Assembly (NCBI RefSeq): GCF_000006565.2
Contig: NC_031471.1
Span: 682,001-746,000 of the forward strand
DNA from: Toxoplasma gondii ME49
Taxonomy: Eukaryota > Apicomplexa > Conoidasida > Eucoccidiorida > Sarcocystidae
DNA length: 64,000 nt
Direction of reading: 5' to 3'
The position numbers and the translations under genes were made by a program. How positions within the stretch are numbered: position 1 is the stretch's first letter; every line of letters starts with the position of its first letter. Shown here in pieces: positions 25,495 through 38,751 of this stretch. The notes under the pieces were generated by a model. The model was given only the letters and a program-made list of their open reading frames with translations, had not been told where the DNA came from and did not search any database.

Positions 25495-28400
25495 TAGAGC
25501 TATGCATGCGTGCGTATACACGCATCTACGTGTGTATTTGTAAACGTGGTTATGTCTATATTTTCATGTTTATCTGCGATACATATACATGTTTGTCTTG
25601 GCGGAAACATAGGTGAATTGACACACACTCACATAAGCATACGAATAGGTGCATAGATCTCTATTTCCGTAAATATCTACTTCTATCCCCATGCGTACAC
25701 ATACGTAAACACAAATCTCCATGTGTATATGTATATCCACGCATGCCTGTTTGTTTCATATTCATCAGCGATACATATATATATATATATATATATTTAT
25801 TTATTTATCATACGTATGCATAAATGCATGTATATGCATGTATATGTAAATGTATGTGCATGTGAATATGTATGCATTTTTATTTTTTTCGCCTCTGTTT
25901 TTCTTGCTCTGAATCGGCTTTTTTTATATCTGTAAGAGGGGAAAAGCAAAGAAACGATAGACATCGAGCATGGGAGGATTGTCGTTTTCTCTGTCAAAGT
26001 TCACTGGTTTTGCTACTACGTTTCGGTGTCTCCATTCCTGCTGCTTTTCCCAGCGTTTCTTATTTTCACCATGTTTTGCGAGTTTCCTGGCTGTGTATTT
26101 TTTCCGCCGTTTTTCTCTTGGCTCCCCAGAAGCGTAGCGATTGCGGCCGGACCGAGTCGCAGCGTTCAGGTGCTTTTGTCTGCGTTGCCGAGACCGGAGA
26201 GGGGGGAGGCGCAGGTGAAGAGAGAAGACAAGAGCGAGAGAAAAGAAGATAGAAACGAGAAGAAAGAAGAGCCAAGAGAGGACGCAGAGGAGAGAGACGA
26301 CGTGGAAGAGTTCAACGGTGCGTGGATCCGAGCTTGGACCGAGACACACAACTTTCAGGTGAGAAAAAAATGAAAGAGAAATACGTGAGAGTCGCTGCTA
26401 TTACAATTTTCACGGTCACTAAATGCGGCACTTCCGTTGTATAAATGACCCTCCACAGGCGAAACGAGGAAAAAGGAGACAACGACCTCCACTGGAGATT
26501 CGGGTGCTTCTCATTTGCTTCCTGTCTGCACAGTTCTCTTCCTTTTCTTGTCTGATGTCTATCTGCCTGTTACGTCTTTGCTTCGTCTCCCTGTTCCCTT
26601 TCTCTTCTGTTCCTCCGATTTCTCGTCTTTCTTCTCTTCTCGTACCCTTCTGCCCTTCTTTCTCGGTTTTCGCGGCCTCCCTCTCTCAGGTCTGGCTGCG
26701 CCAGCATCGTCTGCCGACTGTTCGGTCAGAGGAGGTGCAAGGAGAGGAAATGTTTTCTGTTGCTCCTCAAGAAGGATATGGTCGTCTCGTCTACGCCAAC
26801 GGAGACGTCTACGAAGGCGAGTTCTCGAACTCTGTCCGACACGGTCAAGGAATTTATTCAGGCGCAGACGGACTGCGGTACGGCGCAATTCGTCTCTCCC
26901 CTATTTTCTCTTCGTTCTCTCCGTTCTTTCTTCGGTCACTGTTCCTCCTCCATTCTTTTCTCTTCGTTTTCTCTTCTCTGTTTTTTCGCTCTCTCTCTTC
27001 CTTCACCTCTTCCCTTCTCGCTTTGTTCCTTCCTCGTTTTCCCTACTGTCTCGCGCTTTTTCTTCTCGTCTCGTCTGTTATCTTTCCCTTCTTCCGTCCG
27101 CGCGCATGTCTCCTTCCTGTTGCAGTAGCGAGAGATGCCCAGGCCTTTTTCTGTCTCAGGTACGAGGGCGACTGGCAGCGAGACCGGCGTCACGGCTGCG
27201 GTGTCCTGACACACGACAAAGTCAATTTCGTCTACGTCGGCCAGTGGGAGGACGACAAGAAGAGTGGTGACGGTCATCTCTACTCTTCTACCGAGCGCTA
27301 TTGGGGCGGATTTGCAGAAAACAAGTACAGCGGAAAAGTGAGGAACTTCAGTCAACAGGGTGTCTCTCGATTCTTCTGTTGCTCCCTGAGGCCCAGGTCA
27401 CCTCACTGTGTTCTTGGACGAACGCGGTAATGACAGTCTTAAGGTACATCCCCCGTTCCGGTTTCGTTTTAGAAAGCAGGTTCCCTCCACTTGGTGCTCT
27501 TTCCTCTCTCTTTCCTCGACTTTCTTCTCCTGCCGTCTCTGTCTCTCGAGGTTTTCGTGTCTCCACTGCGTCTGTTTTCCTCGGTTGGAGGCGCCTTTGC
27601 GCCGCCTGTCCTCTCTCGCCTCGCCTCAACTCCGCGTCTTTCTCCCTGTCTTCTCCTTCTTGGCAGGGGACGTACGTGGAGAGAACTGGAGGAATTTACT
27701 ACGAGGGCGAATTTGCCGACGGTGTATTCCACGGCCTCGGGAAGCTGGTGCTTCCGCTCTCCTCTCGCGCGATCTCTCAGAGGATTCCGTCGCAAACGAC
27801 TCCACTTCGCTCGACTTTTCCCCAGCGTTCTCCCGCGTCTCCTTCCTCTTCTTTCTGTCCTTTCCCCTCTTTCTCTCCTTTCCCTCCTTTCTCTTCTTTC
27901 TCTTCTTCCCCCTCCGTCTCTTCTTCTTCTTCCCCGTCTTCGTTCCCTGCGTCTCTTGTTGAAGAAGGACGAGGCGGCTCGACTTTCTGTGGAGAGTGGG
28001 AGAAAGGAAAAGCGAAAGGCGTCTTCACATGTGTCTACGAAGATGGGTGTATGTACACGGGCCTGTTGTCGGTGAGAGGAAAGAAAAGGAGCAGCTTCCG
28101 TGTATGCGCCTCCTTGTGTCTGCATGCAGACTGCTGTGCCTGAGAAAATACACGACAAGCGCTTCTTCCACCACGCTCGTCAAAACAACATGTTTTCCGT
28201 CTCGTTTTTGACGCGTCTCCTCGCTTTCTCTGCTTCTCCTTCTCGTCAGAGTTTTCTTCCAAGACGTCGACACCGAATTTTCCTCCCCGCCTCTCGCCTT
28301 TCTCCACCTCTCTATTGTGCTTTTTCCTCCTTCGCCCTCCTCGTGCTTCTTTTCAACGCAACGCTCGACTCTCTCTGTTCACCTGTCCTTTGTTTCTCGC

Positions 28401-29852
28401 GAGTTTCTCTTCATTGATCGCTTTCCACAGTTTCGCATCTTCCCCATTTTCGCATCTTCCATGTTTTCATTGCCTCCCTCTCTCTCTGTCTGTCTTGGTT
28501 TGTTTCTTCCTTTTCTTCCACCTCTCCACCTTTTCTCCATCTGTTTCTACATTTTTCTTTGTCTTTTCGCCACGCGTTTTCCCTGTGTTTTCTTGTCTTT
28601 TGTAGGACGCCCTTCTTCCTCACGGTACCGGAACGATGATGTTTCCTGACGGGTCCTCCTTCGAGGGAGAGTGGAGGGACGGGCAGCGTCACGGGGCAGG
28701 CGTCTTCTCTGCGTTGATTGCGGACTCTATTTCTTCAGCAGACGCAGACGTTCCTTCTTTGCTTTCTCGGGAACTTGCTGCGGCGTCTTCCCCGCGTTCA
28801 GGCGAAACGGGTGTCGATACTCCTCAGCGCCCGGGGGCAGAGAAGCGCGTCCTCGTTGTTGAGGGAGAATGGCACAGAGACTCCCCCGCGGCGGAGAAAG
28901 AGTGGACGCTCACCTTTCCAAGCGGAGACAAGTACGCTGGACTTCTTCACCTTCCTTCTCGTCAAAACGGCGACGCCGTGCGCTGCGAGGCAGAGACGAT
29001 GGCTCCGAGCGAGAATGGAGAAAACGCCTCGCAGCGGTCAAAACAAGTCCCCACAGGCGAGGAGAGGCACACGCGGCGCCGCGATCACTCCCAAAGCACA
29101 CCATACGAGAAAGGAGAAGAGGAGAAAGGAGAAGAGGAGAAAGAGAAGAAGGAGAGAAAGAGAGAGATGAACCTCGAGACGGAACTGCGACGCTTTGTCT
29201 TGCCTCATGGGCCAGGTTTCGCGAAACTGAAGGCGACAGGGGAAACCTACGAAGGCCAGTGGAAGCTCGGAACGCGGAACGGAGAGGGGGTAAGGAAGAA
29301 CAGAAGAAAGGAAGAGGAAGGAACGTTCGCATTTGTCGAGAAGGACGCGCGTAGGAAAACGAAACAGAGAGGGGGCCAAGGAGAAGAAAGAAGTCATTCT
29401 CCTTTCATACATGTGGAAACACACGAAGCAACAGCGGGAGACGGGGCAAATCGAGTGTGCAGACAGTTGGAATCACAGTGAAGACGCACAGTTCCTGTGT
29501 TCTCTCTCACCGCTTTTCGCGCTATCTTTCTCGTCTGCTTTTTGGGTTTCCGTCCTCTTTGACTCTTGTATCTTCTTGTTTTTGGCTTCTGTGAGGCGTC
29601 CTCTTTTTTCAGGAAAGCATTGCAAGCACAGGTGTGAGATACAGAGGAGAGTGGGTGGACGGAGTGCCTCACGGACAGGGTGTCTTGACACACACCGAAA
29701 GTGGAGAGGTGCGTAAAGGCGGTTTTCACTCTGGATTTTTCTGCGGCGACGAACGCAAAGAGACCGAGGCCGACCACGAACCTGTCCTCTTCTCTGCCTT
29801 TCTCCAGTACCCGCTTCACCGCTGTCGGTTTTTCTGGAGTTCGACGCACTGA
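16951..29852 (+). CDS. AVL9-type longin/DENN domain protein fused to C-terminal MORN repeats
   Basis: Seventeen exons: 16951-17060, 17951-18123, 18490-19174, 19616-19838, 20372-20725, 21147-21660, 21889-22047, 22494-22715, 23115-23624, 24194-24411, 24848-25419, 26130-26358, 26690-26877, 27160-27337, 27667-28071, 28606-29289, 29613-29852. Phases agree and give 1,887 residues. Residues 1-322 are an acidic low-complexity extension (least certain). From about 323 the AVL9/DENND6 order appears: longin-like HPVRGPDV, then WTPLFALPD, FFFGLSCYKQID, VRCAVCVISSVPFWG, LLLEKKILFF, QKRGFLVGASN, VDLDRVDV, and the closing AWIRAWTETHNFQVW near 1317. About ten MORN repeats follow, e.g. DVYEGEFSNSVRHGQGIY and SSFEGEWRDGQRHGAG. 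AVL9/DENN proteins act with Rab GTPases in secretory and endosomal traffic; MORN repeats tether proteins to membranes or cytoskeleton. The fusion suggests a Rab regulator anchored at a cortical or budding structure (inference). Confidence 0.85.
17704..17757. repeat. (TA)n/(CATATA)n microsatellite
   Basis: TA-rich tract with CATATA units in the first intron of the DENN/MORN gene. Confidence 0.9.
19313..19376. repeat. (TA)n microsatellite with GCATAC interruptions
   Basis: TA-rich tract in the intron between exons 3 and 4 of the DENN/MORN gene. Confidence 0.9.
23262..23365 (+). repeat. 15-bp coding minisatellite (serine-rich) in DENN/MORN exon 9
   Basis: Unit close to TCTTCTTCTTCTCTC, about six to seven copies, in frame. 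It encodes Ser-rich SSSLSS units between the VDLDRVDV strand and the next conserved DENN block, so it sits in a loop where length change is tolerated. Confidence 0.9.
25451..25810. repeat. Cluster of (TA)n and GCATACAC-type simple repeats
   Basis: A perfect TA tract at 25459-25494 and another at 25775-25797, with degenerate TACATATG and TACGTGTG units between them. All lies in the intron between exons 11 and 12 of the DENN/MORN gene. Confidence 0.85.
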
Positions 29853-30296
29853 ACACGAAGGCGCCTCCTCTGCGCAGAAACGAAGAGCGAGAAGAAAGAC
29901 GACAGCGACGAAGCGAAGGAGAACAGCAGAGCAGGAAGGAAGAAAGAAGAAACGTGGAAGGAAGGAGGAAGAAGAAAGGAGAGAAAGAGATCCTTCGAGT
30001 TAAGTGCGTTGTCGTCAAAGGGATTTTGGGAAAAAATCGCGTTTTTCCAACATTTCGTTCAACAAAGGAACTCCGGAGAAGTCGACTTCAACACAGTGTG
30101 ACTCTCGCTTTCCCCCTGCTGGCCGCAGCAAGAAAGGAGACTCTCGCAGATTTTTTCTCAAAAAACCTTTAATTCTTGTCGAAACGAACGCACTCGAGAC
30201 TGTCTGCGCCTCGACGCAAAGCTGTCTGCTACCCCACACCTAGATACAAGCAAGTCCAGAAGGGCAGGTCATGCTGCACATAATTACATCATTATA

Positions 30297-30329
<33 letters not shown>

Positions 30330-31184
30330 GTAGATGTAGATGTTTCTTTATGGTATATTTATTTATATTGGTGCGGGCTCGTCCATTTCTATAGGGACGC
30401 CTCTATTTACGGGGATGTATGAGTCATAGGCGAGAATACGGTGAGTATGTTTGTGAGATATATGGGTACAGGAACTGGTGGGCGGAAAGCGTGTGTGGGT
30501 GTGTGGATTTGTCGAGAGAGCCACAAGCCAAGCGGCGAGTCTCGCGATCTGAAAAGAGGTTTGGCAGGGACAAAGAAGCGGCAAAAAGCTGCAGTGCGCA
30601 ACGAGAGGCGTGGAGACTCTCCCCTGGAGACCTCAGGTTTGTGTTTATACTTGAATCTCCGCAGTTGCTGTCTCTCGCGTTTCACGGTAAAAGCCGGGGC
30701 GAGGAGCAGCATCACAGCATCCGCCTTCGGTGTCTGATGTTGAGCGCTGAGTCTCAGCTTCTTGTCTCAGAAGGTCTTTCTGCTGGTCCACATGGCGTCT
30801 TTGTTCGCTCGACATAAAAATGACTTTTCGTTTTGGACGCGAACAGGAAGAAAAGCGGGAGTCTCATCTCGATAAACAGTCTCCTCGCCGAAGCACGCAG
30901 AGTCTCACAACACTCTCGCTTGCGCACCTGTCCCCGACACAGCAGCTGTCAACGTCCCCTGATGCATTTACACAATCTCGAACGGGCGAGGTCCTCGCTA
31001 AAATCGATTCGGTGTCACCTCACTCAACACAAATGTCTTGACACAGACTGGAGCCTTGTGCGATTCTTCGGAGAAAGAGACTCTTGAATATGCAGAGACC
31101 ACGTTGGAAAGTCCGAGTCGGTCGACAGCTGCATGCGCTCCCAGTGTCAACGCAGTTCGCAGACACCTGGAGGCGGCAGACTTC
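29853..31184. other. Convergent 3' intergenic region
   Basis: Lies between the stop codons of the DENN/MORN gene (plus) and the UBC gene (minus), so it should hold two 3' untranslated regions. It contains a TA tract at 30291-30330. Short open frames on both strands show no domain. No canonical poly(A) signal stands out. Confidence 0.5.
30291..30330. repeat. (TA)n microsatellite
   Basis: Near-perfect TA tract with one CA interruption, between two convergent genes. Confidence 0.9.
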
Positions 31185-33237
<2,053 letters not shown>

Positions 33238-36200
33238 GGTGGAGACCTCTGTATCTGTATGTATGGAACGAAGACGTGGAGAAGATGCAGGATGGACCTT
33301 GGCGGCGGTCCAGAGAAAGACAGAAAGACGAGAAACAAGAATCCCTGTAAGAGGGGGGAGAGACGCGAACGGCAAACCCTTCTGCTTCAGTGGAGACTGG
33401 ACAAGAGAGACGACGACTTGGCGGGAAGGCGGTTCCTTGCTTCTGCAACACAAACGCACCAAAGCGGCGCATGCACATGAGCACTTTGAAAAAAAATTCC
33501 AAAACGGAAAAACAGGTCTGTGTCTGTCGTTGGACGTGAACACTTCGACACGGGAATCGAGAAAAACGTCTTCTGAAAACTCGGAGGTGACAGACTCGCA
33601 ACGCCTCTAAACATATCCTGAGCGAAGAGAGCCTCCAAGTCCACCTCTCGTCGCAAGCGTACGTATACCGCAAAAGTTCAGTCACACGCGCGCGTTTTGA
33701 GAGTTTCACTTTCGTGGACATGGCATTCCGCCACAAAAGTCTCCGTGTGCCGTCTTTCTCTATCCGAAACATGTCCGCCTTGTGTGAGACGTTGGACTTC
33801 GCCGAGAAATACGCCGCGTAGAGTACAACGCGAACGGGAGAAGCACACAAGACACGGAGGAAAAAAAGAAGTGTACGCGCTATTTTTTCCCACGAGAATC
33901 CGAATTTCTTCCGGATAGAAAATTCGAAAGGGTTTAAGATGGGAGTCACCGACAGACCAGCCGCTTTCCTCGGGTACATCTATACATGCGCGGCTGTTGC
34001 CGTTCGCCTGTCTTTCGCAGAAAAGAATACAACCAAGCCGCACGCGCCACCGAGAAAACTCCCGCCACTGATACATGACTCGCGTGTGCATGTGGTCCGT
34101 GTTTTGTCTGACCCTGTCCCTTGTCTGAGAAACCCCAAAAGATGGACAAATCTCAAAACGAAAAAGCACTGCACCGTTCCCGGGGTTCTCTTCGGGGGGC
34201 GGGTCCGGAAACGCGAGTCGAACAGGACAGGACCCGGCGATTTGGAGGTCAGGAAGGCAGCGAAAAACCAAGACAGCCGGTAGAAAACGCAGAATCACCC
34301 CAACGCTCGCGAGCAAGGTCTGCCGTCACACGGACTTGCAGGAAAGGGCATATCTGTACCTGTAAAAACAGTTGGGAACTCGTCTTCGCCGTCGTGGGCG
34401 GCTACGGATCCGCGGTCGACCCGGAAGATTGGGGGAAGCCGGAAGGCCAGCGAGCTGAGAGGAAGGCGACGGCAAGAAGGTGGAAAAAAACGCAAGTCGA
34501 AAGGCGTGAAATGCGGTCGAGATGTCTGTAAAAAACGCCGACGGGGGTGGTGGATTCGTGCGCCCCACCTCGCGCTCGCCGTGTCTGCCGCGTATCGCCC
34601 TGGAACAGAATCAAGAAAAACAACGAAAGTGCATGCGCCCAGAAACACGAGAAACCCGCGAAAAGAAGTGCCCCCCAAACACATGCAGTTGTCTCCCGCG
34701 CATTCGGTCTTTACAAAAAACCCAACTCTGCGTGCACTTCTGAGAAGCTGGCCGCTTGGCCGTGAGCCACACGTGATCTCCGCTGCAAAGGGGAAAACGT
34801 AGCCAGTAAGCAAATCCCTGCCCAGCACGGCAGAGGTGTGGACGTGGTGTCGGCGCTGTGTCTTTCTGTTTGTTCTAGGACTTCCACTCCGAAAAAAATG
34901 CGGTTCGCCGCTCGAACGAGAAAGCCACTATCTAGAGTGACTAAAAAACGGCTGGACTCGCTCGCATCGTGGCAGTTGTGCCATGTTCGAGTTCGACGGG
35001 AGAGGTTTCAGTACTCGAATGGGGCACCTAGAAGGGCAGAAATGAAACAGTTACCGCAGAGTGTAGTCCTTGCCCTCTGTCTTCCCCAACACTCGCAGGG
35101 AAAGCGGCGAAAAATCCGAGAAAAACGCAGCGTCACGACGCGGTGCGCCTGCCGTGGCGTTGTGACGCACGCACTGGAAAGCGTACGGGCCGTAAGAGCG
35201 GTAAGATGCTTCATTTGCAAAGTTGAGAGGCTTACTTGCTTGGCTTTGCAGAGGTGAAAAGAGTAAGAGGTCGAGAGAGACGGAAAATCGTGGAAAACTG
35301 ACGGATTTCCCGAGCAGAGGCGGACTCGTTCCTCAAACCTCGAAGACAGAGACGGCGGCGGTTGTCGGCGGCCTGGCGGGACTAGCGATTTAAGCCAACA
35401 CCGGGTAGCTCTCCGGCTGTTAGACATCGAGTTCTGAGCAATTTCTTTCAGAAGAAAAAGCTTCCACGCAGGAAGAACCTCCGAAAACGGAGGACCACGA
35501 GTCAATTTCAGAAAAAACGACAGCCACGCAAATTTCACCCTACCCTCGTGGCTCGCACCAACGTTCTCGACTCGAAATCGGGGTGCCTCAGTATCACATG
35601 GAGCACAGCAGAAGGAGCAGAGCTATTGCCTCGGGTTCTTTCGAGGAGAAAAAAGCTTTCTGAAAACCGACCACGCGGGGATGAACATTGTTTGACCGTC
35701 ACTGACATCCAAGTCAGTCTTCCTCTTGGCATCTGACGGGCAGAGCTGGATGCAGTGCCCCCCCTCTTGAGCCACCAGGCCTTCTTTGCACATTTTCCAG
35801 CTTCGGGGACGACTTTTTTGTCAGGGACCTCGTAGTTCCTCGGCACGCAGTGAGTTCACTCTCCAGCACATATCCCCTTGTTCTCACGGGCATGTTCAGG
35901 CTTTCTTATCCCGGCTTGATCTGCACTCACTTACTTCTCTCCACTATTCGTGTTCCGCAGAATTTATGCAGCCGTTGCAGGCAAAGGCTCCTTACAACTT
36001 CTTGTCTCACATCGCTAGGGTAAATGAATTCTTCGAAGTGCGTTGAACCAACTTCAGTATCCCATTTGCTGCCGACAAGGGCACTTGAGCATGGCAAAGG
36101 TGTGCTGTTGCCGATGTTCGAGTACTGTCAGAAAGCAGACGAGGTCGTGTTCATGAGGGTTTATCTTGTAATATTGCAACAAAGAGGGGATCTGTGGAAA

Positions 36201-38751
36201 TGCCATAGTGTATCAAAAAGAAGGACGAACCTTTGATGCGACCAACAACCCGCTATTAACTGAATCCGCAACGCACCACGTTGTCGTCCACAAGGTGACA
36301 CGTTTTGAGGCACAGGTTACAGATGCTTTACAGTCAGACACGCTTTGCAGGTTAATAGCGGTACAGTGGGAATGGGATTGACGCTGGATGATTTAAGAAT
36401 GCGGGGAACAAAACGAAGCGCTTGTCTCTGTGAGCGGCGTTGCCATCGCTTCCTCTGCGGACTGAAATAGAGGCGAGACGCTGAAACCACTAGGCCTGCA
36501 AATCGAGATGTGAGAGACCGAACAACATAGAAATGAAGTGTCTACCTCCTGTAGAAGATACCCTAAAAACACATATCACAAGGAAGTCAACAGAACTAGA
36601 ACGCGACTGATACCAGCAACCGCAGGTCCTCGAAGGAACCAGTCTGGCGCCTCGGCACGCAGAACGTTCAACTAGGCAGCTGGAATGTACCGCGTAATGA
36701 CTGGCGCTAGGGGTTGTTAGTCATGATCGCGGAGATCGTTCCTTGCCCGCAGCTCTTCACATCGATTTTGTGTCGGTAAAATTCCAGTGGTCTTCGACAC
36801 CTCAGCTGCTCCAGTCACGCAGAAGGAGAAATCTTCGCACTTCGAGCACCTTAGGAGTTTGCTCAAACATGTGTGGACCTTCGCTATCGCACTGTCCTGC
36901 AGACAGTTCTCTCACGTCATCAAAAATTCTATCCTCTTGCTAATAGGAACAACACTGGGAGCAGAAATGTACAAACGGCTTCTAGTTTGATGGAACTAGA
37001 ACACCCACGTAACTCACTGCCAGACAATTGGTTCGCAACGCCACTTCATATCGTACCTGATTGGTATTTTCTAGCATATCGTGAGGTCACCCAGTTCCAA
37101 GTAGCGGCTACATTCTAAAAACGTTCAGGTTATCCACAAATAAAAGGCGCAAAGTTGCAAGACGCGTCGGGACTTTCTAGGTCCAGATTCTAATAGTTCA
37201 CTGTAGAGGTATGGTGTATATAACCTGGGCCCTCAACACGAGGTCGGTCAACAGTAATCCGAACGGTGCATTCCGTATGGATGTACATCAGCAGGGGGAC
37301 TACCAGACTGAAGTTCACAATGTAATTCTCGCCCGCAAATGGCAGTTTCTGGAAAATACGCTTGATACCCGTAGACTCGATGCGATAGACAGACTTCTCA
37401 TGAAGGATGCAACGCCCGAAAAAACAATGTGCTGTCTATAATTCTCACAAAACTGCTTTACTCTTATCCCTTCGGCAGGGAAACAGAGAATAATCACGTT
37501 CTCCTCTGTTTTGAAGTCGGACCGCGGCATTGAGAAGCGCTGCACATCGAGTGAAGAAACTGTTTCTAGATCTGTTTTCATTTGTGTGTCGCCTGTATTC
37601 CTGTTTCCATCCGCTATTTAAGGCTTCTGTGAGACTTATGATTCTGCAATTGTTCTTCGCAACAAAGTGTTGTTGAAGTGAGCATTGGCGTTGTTGCCTT
37701 ACGACGCATTCATCGTGCAAACAGGATATACGCATTCCTCACGATGGCTTGGGATCTGCTATTTGCTCTGGACGGTCCGCTTGATGGGTCCGGCAACTGG
37801 AGCAGAGAACCATTTTTCACCAACGGATCGTGCCGACTCGGCATTTTCCCACGGCCCCGGTTGAAAGTGTGAACGGCCGTCTTTGCGAGGCATTTCTCTG
37901 GGGAACGTGTTTCTGGGAGGCAAGGAAAAGCTTTGTGGGCACTCTAGCTTGGACGAATGGACAGGAAACGTCAAGTATCGACTCCGCTTGACTGTCAAAA
38001 CAGGATGACCGCCGACCTTCCCTCTTAGAAAGGTGCTGACCAGACAGAGGAGCTACAAAGCAGCAAGAACAAATCGGCGACTGTGCTTTGCGTTTCTGGG
38101 CGATGCAAGCTCGCGCGCCGCATCTTTGCGGACATGGCTTCGAGGTTTTAGGTGAGAAAACTTGGCTTCATTTGCGATGTTTTTTTGCCTTCTCAAAATC
38201 GACAGTGAGGGACTCGAGGCCCGACACCACTTTGCTGGGGAAGGAGGCGTCGAACCGTTTTGTCTCAAAAGCTGAGACTTCACACGGAGGCGACTTGCGC
38301 CGAACATAGACCTTGGCCTCCGTTCCTTGCCACCGGCTGCATTTGTGGCACTCTACAGATATGCAGAAATGTATACATCTCACGTTTACATCTCTACAGA
38401 CATACACCTACGCTCAGACGTCTGGAGATCAGCGTCTACAAACATACACCAGTCATCTTGTGCGTCTTCGTACCCTTCACGCAAGAGACACGCACACTCA
38501 GACACACAGAGTGAAAAAAAGGGAAACAAAGGCACAGCCCAAATGGTTGACAAGACAACCCTCGTGGAAAGGCGGAAAACGGCGTGGAAAAACCTGGTCA
38601 AAACACCCACAGCGAGATGCAAAGAACTGCGAGGAAAAGCCGTAACGAAATACAAACGCACGAGACGGAGGGAGAGAAAGACCGATTTGCGGACGGGAAA
38701 AGTGGAGAGGGCAGAAAACACACAACGGATAACTCAACCAAAGCTGGGAGT
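33238..38751. other. Intergenic region between polymerase epsilon and UBC genes
   Basis: Both flanking genes are on the minus strand: the stretch holds the 3' region of polymerase epsilon and the promoter and leader of the UBC gene. Open frames of 100-270 codons on the minus strand at 33158-34828 begin at non-ATG codons and show no domain, so I read them as leader. 34900-38000 is balanced in composition and free of simple repeats, with no credible exon. Confidence 0.45.
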
